From positions 1,709,501 to 1,773,500 of the forward strand of contig CALZFC010000356.1 in assembly GCA_945643635.1 (NCBI GenBank): a stretch of DNA of 64,000 nucleotides. Direction: 5' to 3'. This document shows positions 35,965 through 46,754 of the stretch, piece after piece (position 1 is the first letter of the stretch; every line of letters begins with the position of its first letter). The DNA is from Allodiplogaster sudhausi. Its lineage: Eukaryota > Nematoda > Chromadorea > Rhabditida > Diplogasteridae. A program made the position numbers and the translations under genes. Under the pieces are notes generated by a model. That model was not told the DNA's origin and made no database searches. It worked only from the letters and a program-made list of their open reading frames with translations.

Positions 35965-38900
35965 ATGGAATCACCGAACGCAATTCAGAACGAAAAGCAG
36001 AAGGAGCGTGGTTAGCAACTAGTTTTAAACAATTATTTGTATTTGTTTTTTTTTTGTAAAACATCTATTCGAATCATTTGTTTATAGTAACGGAGACAGA
36101 ATGGCGCGCCGTTTGGATCACGTTTGTTATCAAGTTTCTGATGAGGGTCGCATCGGGAGTCGTCTCATTAGGCGTATGGCCTTATATGCAGCAGGTGAAT
36201 TGCGTTGCAATTTTTTTTGCTTCCAAATAAGCTAATTAATTGTCTTGAATATGCTAAACAATATGTAGTCGTATGGCATAATAAAATTTATATTTGTGTC
36301 CTTATCTCCTTTTTGCAAGGTTGATTCCCAAGCGTCAGTAGCCTTCAAGGGCGAAACGTCTTCTATCATCCAAGCGACGCGAGCAGTGAGCTGTCTTCTC
36401 TTCGGCTTCTGGCAATACCGATGGCAACAGAGCAAGTATGAGCAAGGCTCGAAAATGTCTGAATTGTCCCAATTAGGAATGTCTTACCGAGTAAAACAAG
36501 GGAAAATTTGAACAATAGGCTTGTTGTTTTTTTCTATGGAATTATGCTTGAATAAACTTTAAAAAAGTATATTCCAGTTCCATAATCCTTTGTACCAAAG
36601 TAACAATCCGAATCTTATTCGCCATTGGTTTTTTTTTGTATTCCCCAGATTTCCACTAATCTTCGGTCGCGTCATCGCGTACATCGGCATCGTTCTCTAC
36701 TTTCTGATCGAGTTTTTTTCCGTCAAATCGACGATGGGTCATGATGTCCGCGTCGCTGCTCTTCGTCATTGCGTCAAGCAGTTTAGCTTATTCTATTTTT
36801 TTTCTTCTTCTATTAGCTAGCGCGCAAGCATCCCGAGTTCGATCCCGCCCGGGGGCGACCACCCCTGCTGCCTTCCGGGGATAGCGTAAGTGGCATGCTA
36901 CGATGGATTGGCTCCCCAGAAAAAGCGCCAAATTGGAAACCGTCACTGGTGACCAGCCTTGATTCCGGCTAACTTTTTAACTCTTTGATTTATTTAATTT
37001 AATAATAATTAAAAGGACGCAAACGCGTCAAGATTTAGTTTAGAAAATTACAGCAAAAATTTATCTTCCATCGCTTTTTCGTCAGGTATCACAAGCGTTC
37101 TTCGTGCGTACTCCGTTCGAATTAGCTCGGATGAGGATCGCTCCAAGGTCTTTGCGCTCCTTATGCTGGCTACACACCTAGCGGTCGTCCTCAGTCCTCG
37201 TTTGTTATTTTTCTAACATCCACTTACTTTCCGTTAGAACGAATTCATTTTGTTTTTTTTTTCGTAAAATTAATGTTGATAATTAGTCTACTTCATATCA
37301 GCTTTTGTTCATATTATAATATGAGCAAAAGCTGGTCGATTTACAGAAAAAGCACATTGGCACGACGACAGCAAACAATGACTCGTATCAATAATAGTGG
37401 GTCAAAAGGCGAGGTTGACAGTGACAGGCGCTCAGAGCATTGAGAATGCTCAGAAGGAATAGAAGTGCTCAAAAATCAACACAACAAATGTCCATTTTTT
37501 CAGTCACTCAACTCGCTTTCAGCAGCATTCGATATCCAGGATATCAAATTTTGCCGCAGGTTCTATTCCACGCCTACTCAGGTGGAATTTTTATTATTAT
37601 TAAAGCATACATTATTCGCATATTCAAAAAAAGTTAATAAAAAGCTTTTCGTAAATATTTATGTTTTAAGCGCCCACCTGGCTCGCTCTATTCATGAATA
37701 CAGTTGCCGTTATAATCATTTGCTGCTTCTTCCGCGATCCGAAAAGAAAAACTTTGCGGAGTTCCTCACAAGGTTTGAATTATGTTACGTGTTAAAATGT
37801 CAAAAAATTAAGGTAGCAAAATGTTTTATTTAATTCTAAATGAAGACAAATATTGATTTGTTGATTGATAGAAGCAATTTCGATTGAACGAGTCAATCGA
37901 ATTCTTCGCAAGCTTCGCGATGTTCCATTCAGCTGGACACTCGTGGCTGTCGTGATGTTCGTCAAGGTTGTCGAGCAGTACAACATGTCCATGCTATCAA
38001 CGTTGGTATTTTAGAAGTTCGGCTAAAATAATTTCGTCATTTGAAGAGACAATTCTCCCAAATCCAACTACAAGTTTTTGAATATTCCAAATACTTTTCG
38101 AATATGCCAAATAATTTTCGATTATTTCAAATCTTAGATTGTTTTGGTTATACGAACTTCGTTATTCGATTATACTATTGTGCGCGTTCTGCATAGAATG
38201 ATCCAGCCAATGCTCATGGTGCTACATGGTCTGGATGGGATTGAAACGGTTCGCGCGACCTCGATTCTCATGGTCGTCGTAGGTGTCTGCGCGATTTGTG
38301 TAGCAGCTGTCTTCATATTTGCGAAACTTGCTGATCGGTTTGGAGAGCTCCTTAAAAAATTTTTAAAGAAAAATAAATGTAAATATTAAAAACGTTCGAT
38401 TAAAAATAATATCAGTTCAATATCCTTTAATTGTGTCATTCAGCGTAAGTCTGCCGATCCTCTTCACGTTCTCACTTCTCGGAGTCCTCGGCATGTTCAT
38501 CGTCACCTATCCGTATCCAACTACAGAAGTCGTGCACTCTTTTAATGGTACACCTAACTTGGCGATATACTAATTATTCTTCTTCAACATGCCGGCGTAA
38601 GAAAGAAACACAAAGCAAACACTTTTGGAATTTGATCTAACTGTAGAATTCAGAGGATTTAAATAATAGCATTCAAAAAAAGAATTTCAGCGACAACTGG
38701 CGCCGGCTGCAGCTCTGACTCCTATACTTGGTGTGGCTCTGCGAGTGTCGGGTTCCCGGCCAGTGTCTTTCTCGTCACCATTTCGTGCGTACTCGGCATC
38801 TCGGCGCCGCTCAACGTCGTCATACTCGACACGATCTATTCTAAGATTATTGGCAGTGATGTCGACCAGGTTCTGACCTTTCGTATATTCTAATATATGT

Positions 38901-39474
38901 AATTCCGTATTGTCTGATATATTTTTTTGCCTATTCTAATATACTTTTGTATGTTCTAATAAACTGAAATATATTGTAATTCACTTTTCGTTTATAAAAA
39001 AATTAGAATTGATTTATTTTCTTGATCTAAAAATCTTGCCATTTGTTCTAGAGCATAATGCAGTCGCTTATTATTGTCGTTCAAGACGTCGCCATCATCT
39101 TTGCGCCAATGTTGACGACGTCAGGAAATTTTATTGTTAATGAATATAATTTTTAACGGTTTGGATGACAAAAGGCTTTTATTTTTCTTCGAATAGAATA
39201 TTCAAATATGCAAATTATTTGTTGTAATAGATTATTCCAAAACAATTCCTCAACGAATAGAATATTCCACTATGTATATCGTTCGTTCTTCTAATAGATT
39301 ATTCCGCAAATTTTTGCTGGAATATAATATTCCAATATATCATTCGTTCTTTAATTCAGATGGATTTTCACTGACTTTGGCGTGCCTCCTGTCTGGATCG
39401 CGAGTATGTGCGCTACGGTCGCGGGCATCATAGTATGGATCATCGCATACAGATGGATCAGGAAATATGCATAG
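35965..39474 (+). pseudogene. MFSD8/CLN7-like transporter copy 3 (two single-base frameshifts)
   Basis: All thirteen exons of the intact copy are present with good splice sites, start MESPNAIQ at 35965 and stop position at 39472-39474. Two changes break the frame: one extra T in a run at 36713-36719 in exon 4 (ATCGAG followed by seven T), and one extra base in exon 12 near 39125-39134. Both are in A/T homopolymers, so assembly error is possible; otherwise this is a young pseudogene. It carries the same intron 4 SINE as copy 2. Protein similarity to copy 1 is high in every exon. Confidence 0.8.
36813..36975 (+). mobile_element. tRNA-derived SINE in transporter copy 3
   Basis: Orthologous to the SINE at 27661: TTAGCTAGCGCGCAAGC, then GAGTTCGATCCCGCC, ending GATTCCGGCTAAC. 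It is shorter than the other copy, with a deletion in the middle. Confidence 0.7.
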
Positions 39475-41092
39475 GAAATATTTGCAGACCTTTGTTGAAT
39501 TTCACCTTGATGACATATTTATGACAGTAACTTTCAAATTTGTTTGTAATATTTCTGCAGCGCGTGATTAATCACAAAACTGCATAATTTTTTGAACAAC
39601 TTTATACAGGAAGAAAATATAGAGCACAAATGTACTTGTAAAAAAATTTCCGCTAACTTAGAATATTCCACTGTTTTCTATTCTAGTGTAGGCGTCCCAA
39701 CAAATTATAGGCATCCCATAAAAAATAAAGGCGTCCCATAGAAAATCTTGGCGTCCCACATATTTATAGGCGTGCGAAGCATTTAAAGGCGTCTCATCGG
39801 ACTCCGCGGTAGGCCACGGTTCCGGCCCCGGCCTCCGTGTGATTGGTTCCCGCCCGGCTCCGGCCTCAGAGATCGGCCCCATAAGAGGCCCCGGCTCGAA
39901 AGTTGAAAAAAAATTACAAAATTATTTATAGGCGCGCGAAGGATTTAAAAATCCACCCAAAATTGAGAACATTTCGTATACGCGGATAGTTAGCACAATT
40001 ACATCGTATTTAAATTCTGCTGTTTTGAAGTGTTCAACTCCTCTGCGGTTTTTGGAAGTAGATATAAAGAAAGAGAAAAAAAAGAGAGAGTGGACATATT
40101 GAGCTAAATATTTCGCAACCTTGCAACTGTCGGAAAGGAACCCAAAGTAATATGGAAAGAGAAAGTGGGAGAGGTCGTTTTCTTATTCATTGTTAACGCG
40201 GGTGAGATGGATACAAAATTGTTCACCATCAGTTTCTTGTTTAAGATGAAATTGAAAAGAAAAATTTAAATGAAGATTTCTTTTATTTACGATAACTTTA
40301 TATATCTTTAGCAGCAACGAACTCCAGAAGGGGAATGTTCGCACGAAAGATGCGTATCAAGGGGAAATTGATGGTGAAAGCAGGAGAATGATAAAAAGAT
40401 AATTCTTTAAATTTGGTTTAGACGATTTGACGAATGGAAACAGATCGCGTCTCAAGCAGAAAAATAAAATAAAATAAAAAGATTAAAAAGTCGGTGTACT
40501 TTTAGAGCACATCGTTTGCTTTCAGGAAAAAAAAGCATTCCTGACTAATCTTCGACTTCAACGAAAACTTTTTTTCTCGTTCTTGCTTATATTGTGAATT
40601 TGGTTATTCGTTATAAAGAGTACTTTTAGAGATTTGCATAAAAAATTTTGTTCACTTCGTGCAAAAAAATGCACGAAATGCATAAAAAGCTGCATATCTA
40701 TAAAGATACAAAGAGTAAAGTATTATCATGACACAGAAAGCTTATATCTAAATCCGGCCAAAAACACATTGAAACGGATGGTGAGTTCTGTGGACATTTT
40801 CATCTACATCAACATCATTTTCATCTACAACGGCGCCGATAGTATTCTCTCTGTCGCGCACTAATAAAACCTGCATAGCGCACTCTTTAGCGTACCGAGT
40901 GCGAGCAAGCTTGCGCTGCTTAAAACAGTGTATGAACGCTTTGTCTGTGATTTGCGCCCGAAGGTCACACCATTTTGATATTTGAATAAATAAATAAATA
41001 ACCTTTCCCCAACCCATGCCAGTATGAATGGTCTATTCGACTTGTTAACAACACTCACTGCGTTTGGTTCAAAAGCAAGAAGACTGTCAAAA
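39475..41092. other. Intergenic with GGCGTCCCA repeats
   Basis: At 39686-39800 the word GGCGTCCCA (or a variant) recurs about six times at 20-30 bp spacing. A GGCCCCGGC-rich stretch follows (39815-39895). An arm of a large inverted repeat lies at about 40072-40222. No gene is supported; the antisense ORF at 39658-39882 is compositional. Confidence 0.5.
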
Positions 41093-41593
41093 ATGAACTC
41101 CGTCCTTCTCTGCTTCCTCTCCATCGTCTCATTCGTTTCCATTGTCCATACTTGCATGGCAATGGTTCCCGACACTAAAAAGTCGGTTAATTTTACTCTT
41201 TTATTAATTTAAAAGTAGCATAGCATAAAGTAACATTTTTTTGTTAAATTTTAAAGAAACATTTAAAGTACAATTGTCCTAAAATATTCGTTTACCTTAA
41301 ATGTATTATTTTTTTCTTGTTTTAGCCTTCTATTTTAGCAGCTGAATATGCTATTTTGTGAGCTTGTGGGCGTAAAGTTATCGTAGATGGCAGAATTCTT
41401 TACTTAAATTTTTTTTTCTTTTCAATTTTATCTTTAAAAAAATTAAGTTAAAGATTTTGTATCCATCTCACCTGCGTTAACGTTGAATGAGAAAACGACC
41501 TCTTCCACTTTTCCCTTCCATATTACTGTGGGTTCCTCTTAAACAGTTACACTTTCTGTTGCAAGGTAGCGAAATGTTCAGCTCAATGTGTCT

Positions 41594-41630
<37 letters not shown>

Positions 41631-41640
41631 TTCCCGTTCT
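40072..41640. repeat. Large inverted repeat, arms about 150-170 bp
   Basis: The left arm (40072-40222, GAGAGAGTGGACATATTGAG.. to ..GGTGAGATGGATACAAAAT) is repeated inverted at about 41455-41620 (TGTATCCATCTCACC.. to ..CTCAATGTGTCTTCTCTC). The arms differ by scattered substitutions and indels. The 1.2-kb interior contains the signal-peptide exon at 41093. Confidence 0.7.
41093..41181 (+). CDS. First exon of a small secreted protein (partial)
   Basis: The ATG opens MNSVLLCFLSIVSFVSIVHT followed by CMAMVPDTKK, a strong N-terminal signal peptide with cleavage likely near Thr-Cys or Ala. The reading frame meets a donor AAAA/GTCGGT at 41182. I could not find convincing following exons before the minus-strand gene ending at 41915, so it may be a relic or a very short secreted peptide. 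Family not recognised. Confidence 0.35.
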
Positions 41641-41914
41641 TTATCTTTATTTCCAAAAACCATAGCTTTTTCTTAATTTTGTCCTATATATTTTAGATAC
41701 CTTACTGTATGGTCATGAATGATTATAAAAAGTGCTTTATTTGATCGGGGAATACAATATTGCATTGGAAATTTGTTAACTTCTCGAAGAGAATATTCGC
41801 AGCATTAAAAAGCTTGCCACGCAGAGGATGGCTTCTTACGGGCTGAAAATGTCATCGGTTTTCAAAAAGTTGGAAAATATAGATTGTTTATAAATTTTAC
41901 ATTTCATGCACTAT

Positions 41915-44813
41915 TTATCTAAATACAAGCTTAGCGACGTACGGCGGTGCTGCCTTAGTCGTTGAAGGCGTGGTGGGCGTTGCAGTCGATCCGGTTGATC
42001 CTGTGCTTCCCGTCGAGCCAGTGCTGCCAGTGCTTCCTGTAGTGCCCTTCGTTGTCGATCCAGTGAATGGAGTTGTAGAGGGAGGAGCTGAAGAATAAGC
42101 AGACAATTTGCTATTTTAACGAGGCTGTCCAGACACCTTAAATTATAATGTAAAGAAATCAGCAAGTGGCAATGCAGACAGCAAAGTACGATGGATTAAG
42201 CAGAATTATATTTCATTCCGGCCAAGATAGTCTTAATGGCTCTTACTTGTGGCGGAACCCGTAGTCGCGCCGGCGGCAATGTCTTCTTCAGACCAGACGT
42301 AGAAGACCACAGCACTGAATTCGAGATCCGTGTTGCCCTTTGCCTTGTCGTCCAGAACGGAGCCGGCGGCCGTGTAAACGCGGTCTGCAAATTGAGAAAA
42401 TGCGATCTTGCGCGCACCGTAATAAAAATCCCATAAGAAGTATGAACTCCGCGCATACTAGGCGTGTTTATATTCTTGTATTCGTTGACTGCGACACTCG
42501 CGCCGCATTCTCCCCGGCTGGACACGACGTAGCCTTCCAGCTTGCGGCCGACGTTTTTCTCCAGCATGAAGTATCTGTTGCCGTCTGAAATAAAAATGTT
42601 TGATATTCCATAATTTTTACCGCATTTTCCCCTCAACAGATTACACCCAAGAAATTCTTCAGCTTGAGACTAGAATATTCTAATTTAAAAAAAAAGAGAT
42701 TATGATCTGATGTTTGATGTTTAGTATAATCTAATAAAGGTAAAGATTTTTCGCTTACTGGCTTCGATAGGTGAACGGAAGAGTGGAACGGCGGTCGAGC
42801 AGCGTGCCTTGACAGCGCTCTCGCTCGTGTCCTTGCCGACAATGCCGATGTCGGCTGGAATGTTACATCTATTGCTCCTTTACCAAATTTGTTTTGCTTA
42901 TTATTACATGTCATTCAGATTGCCGATCGAGACAATTCATGATAATCAATCAATAAAGAAGATCCAACGCTTCATGTGGTTGTATTGTCCGCTGGCCAGC
43001 ATGACATCCATGGCCTCCCAACGGGCCGTGTAATAGTCGACGCCGGTGGCGGGCGCGCGCGCACGCATCAGAGGACTGCTGTCGGCGGGGAATGGCGGAA
43101 GGTTCGAGGCGCGCGGTGTCGAGCCAGTGAACTTCGTCGTCGAGCCAGTGAACTTTGTCGTTGAGACAGTGGTCCGAGTTGTAGAGGAAGAAGCTGAAGA
43201 ATAAAAAGACAATACGTAATTTTCAAAAAAAACTTTTGTTCTAGACTGTTTTAGGTTTCCAAGAGTTTGTCATAATATCAGTTACTTGTGGCGGGTCCCG
43301 CAGTGGTAGCGCCTCCGGCAGCAATGTCTTCCTCGGACCAGACGTAGAAGGCGACAAAACGGAAGACGAGATCAGAGTTGCCCTTTGCCTTGTCGTCCAG
43401 AACGGAGCCGGCGGCCGTGTAAACGCGGTCTACAAAGTATGCGCCTACTTCATATTCTACGTATGCAACGAAACAGGGGTTAACGAGAGATTTTTTGAGA
43501 AAGAGAGACAATACATACATATATGACGGTGCAAACTAAAAAAACGGTCGTTTTTGCGTTTTCGACCCGTTATTTGCGCACAAATGTACGCGTACTTTTT
43601 GACCAATTTGGCATATTCGTGTGGAATATTCTAATAAAGTGTGGAATATTCCAAAAAAGTGCGCATAACGGGTCGAAAACGCAAAAATGACTGTTTTTTT
43701 AGTTTGCACCGTCATATATATCCTTTAACGCCTATTCGGAATGCCATCATTGTCTTACTAATATAGTTGTAACACGCCCATTTAATTCAACGCTTACGGT
43801 CATAAATCACATAATCAGAATAAACTTCGCGTACTCGGAGAGTTCTTATTCTTGTACTCGTTGACTGCGACATTTGCGCCGCACTCTCCTTGGTTGGCCA
43901 CGGCGTAGCCTTCCAGCTTGCGGCCGACGTACGAGTCCAGCATAAAGTATGTCTTGCCATCTCAACAATATATTTTGAATATTAAAAATTTTTTTAAACA
44001 ATTTTCTCTCAACATATTTCACTAAAGAAGTTATTGAGTTTAAGAGTAGAGTAGCATATTCTAATTAGAAGAAAAATGACAAACAACAATCTGGATAATG
44101 CTGGTTGGGCACTATTCGATGAAGCTGTTCAGTATAAGGTAATAAGAGCAAAAATCCTGACTAACTGGATTCGATGGTCGTACGGTAGATTGGAATGGCG
44201 GATGAGCAGCGTGCCACGACAGCGCTCTGGCTCATCTCCATGCCGACCATGCCGATGTCGGCTTTAAAATAGAATATGTATTGTGACTATTCACATAACT
44301 TTTTGCTTACAATTAATTTATTATAATTCAGGGATAATTCAGGCTAGTCAATCAATTAAGAAGTTCTAACGCCTCATATGGTTGTATCGTCCCGTGGCAA
44401 GAATCTCGTTCATGGCCGCCCACCGGGCCGTGTAGTAGTCAACGCCGGTTGCGGGCGCACGAGCACGCATCAGAGGACTGACGTCGGCAGGGAGTGGCGG
44501 GAGGGAAGCGGCCGAGGCGAGCGCCTTAAACGGCCTTATCTTTTTTCTTAGCGTGGTTTTAGTGTATTCGTTGTTTCGTTGTTATTTTAATTTATTAGCA
44601 TACTAAGCATCTTTTAAGTTTAACGGTAATTAAAAAAAACATAATCTATTAAATTTTGTTTTAAAATCTTTGTTACATATTCACATATACATACAATTTT
44701 TTTCAATTTAAAACAAAAAATAAAAATAAAATTCAAACCACGAGTGCCAGAAGGCTTGTTGCTGCTAGAAGAGGAGACATCTCTGCTTGACTTATCTGCT
44801 CCATACTTGCCAT
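41915..44813 (-). CDS. Secreted Ser/Thr-rich protein with two copies of an unrecognised domain (449 aa)
   Basis: Ten exons, all in phase: 44742-44813, 44371-44524, 44166-44261, 43835-43960, 43286-43429, 42969-43193, 42759-42854, 42459-42584, 42247-42384, 41915-42087. Exon 1 is a signal peptide (core MSPLLAATSLLAL). Exons 2-5 and 6-9 encode two copies of a domain of about 140 residues: LPPLPADVSPLMRARAPATG..YYTARW.., DIGMVG..SAVVARCSSA, VGRKLEGYAV..GECGANVAVNEYK, NRVYTAAGSVLDDKAKGN.., FYVWSEEDIAAG. The linker between them repeats TTKFTGS, and the C-terminus is a GST repeat ending in STTKAAPPYVAKLVFR, so it is probably O-glycosylated and extracellular. Each domain has two conserved cysteines. 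I cannot name the domain. Exon lengths of the two domains (96, 126 nt) are identical, so internal duplication was exon-wise. Confidence 0.75.
43519..43720. mobile_element. TA-flanked hairpin MITE, copy 2
   Basis: Palindrome from ATATGACGGTGCAAACTAAA to its inverse, with GTGTGGAATATTC in the arms, inside intron 4 of the two-domain secreted gene. Confidence 0.85.
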
Positions 44814-45320
44814 CAATTTATACTTCCCAGGGCCTTCAGGCTTCTTTGTGCCACGGAATTTATGATCTCATTTTCCGCTTAGTCGTAATGGCATCGTTCC
44901 CGCGTCCCGACGACACCGAAAACTGTGGGCAATGTCAACAGTGAAAGGAGAGTAAAAGATTGGTTGGTGACTCTTTCTCATATGTGTTCTTCAGTCTTCT
45001 TATGTCAAAGTTGTTTTCTATTCATCACAAGCGTCTCGGATCTCCTCCTCCTGGCTATCACTTTGAAAATTTTCTTCTTTTTTTTTCAGCAGGTTCCGCT
45101 TTGGAGCCTATCGAGTTTTTGTCGGCCACTTGGAAGGCATATCTGTGTTCGCTTGCCAGCGAGTGCTGCTCGAGTAATAAGGACCAAGTGGCCAAGTGGG
45201 GCTTATAAAATATTCACTGAGGGAGAAACTGTTCCATCTGATGAGGAATGAGATTGGGACTTTACAATGTAGATAAAGAACGTTTTATTTTGACCTTGCT
45301 TGATGTATAGAAGGAAAACA

Positions 45321-45545
45321 TATATATGACGGTGCCAACTAAAAAAACGGTCGTTTTTGAATTTTCGACTCGTTGTGCACACTTTTTTGGAATATTCCAC
45401 ATTAATATGCCAAATTGGCCAAAAAGTACGCGTACTTTTTGGCCAACAAATTTTTCATATTCGTGTGGAATATTCCAAAAAAGTGTGCATAAGGAGTCGA
45501 AAATGCAAAAACGACGGTTTTTTTAGTTGGCACCGTCATATATGT
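45321..45545. mobile_element. TA-flanked hairpin MITE, copy 3
   Basis: Same family as 35304 and 43519. Arms start TATATGACGGTGCCAACTAA, contain TTGGAATATTCCAC, and meet at a central AAAAAGTACGCGTACTTTTT palindrome. Confidence 0.85.
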
Positions 45546-46754
45546 ATGTAGTTCCTGATCATATAAACAAGAATGTCTACTTTTCTACTAATACAACATA
45601 AATCGGAGACAGACTTTTCATTGCGGAACGTAGTGTCCCTTTTTCCAATTCTAGAGAGAAGCTTTAGAAGAAGGACAGGAAAGTCGTGACCAAAAGGCAG
45701 TGGAACATTTTTGCTACTGCTGTAGTACTTAATGCCGCTTTCGCGAGGGGCCAGAATCTCGTCAAGTCAACAGTCAGGGAAGATGGCAGAAAGGCGAGAT
45801 GTCAGAAGGAGAGCGAAGAAAGACACGTTCGCACATCGGATCATCTAAATCTAAAACACTGACCGAACCGTGAGAACTATCAAACAAACCCTGAAACAAT
45901 GACAAATGCTTCTTGAAGAAAGTCAAATCCTACAGTACTGTAGTAGGAAATGTGATGGAAGTCCTACTTCTGTACTGTAGGATTTGGCTATATACATAGC
46001 TGACATGGGAAATATTAATATTTTTTAAAATATTTAGCATATTTTTCCCCCTCTTCTATAAGGTGAAGAATTCATCCAAATTTTTGAAATGTTTAAATTT
46101 TAGTCACATGGTCATTTTGTCTATGCCTCCCTTTGACTCCTCCCTCCCTCAACAACAGTCTTCCCAAGATGAAAGGCTTACCAAAAGTGTAATACGTGAG
46201 GTCATAGAGAATGAGAAGTATGCAGATTAGGTAATTTATGTACCTAAGTAGAGTAAAAAGCTCTGTCTATAAGAGCAGCCGAGTCTTCAAAGACGACACT
46301 TGACACTATAGATTGAAGATTCTCAGGTTGAGATGACTCATCACTCAATTAGAACGGCCTTTCATTACTCAATAAGACGGCCCGCCACAAATCATTACTC
46401 AATTAGAGAACCGTCTTTGCATGTTTTTATATGATGTGCTGCGAGATGTGCCCTGCATAGCGTTATGATGCATCGTATCACTAACGGCTAGAATTTTTAA
46501 AATGTAAAAAAAATAAGACAAAAAGTTGTAAACAATTTGTGTGTCCCATATCCTTCAGATACTGCATGAGTGATTGAAAAAACGCTTTATTTCGTAGTTT
46601 AACAAAATACTGCATTGGAAGTTCGATAAATTCACGAAGAGAATATTCGCAGCATAGAAAAACTTGCGATGCACAGGTTGGCAGCAGTCCTGTTACGGGC
46701 TGAAAATGTTACCTGCAGCTTTCTAAAAGTTGGGAAATAAATATTTTATATTGT
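45546..46754. other. Intergenic, nothing recognised
   Basis: AT-rich spacer. A small inverted repeat (CCTACAGTACTGTAG.. near 45932 and CTGTACTGTAGG near 45973) is the only structure. No supported ORF. Confidence 0.45.
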
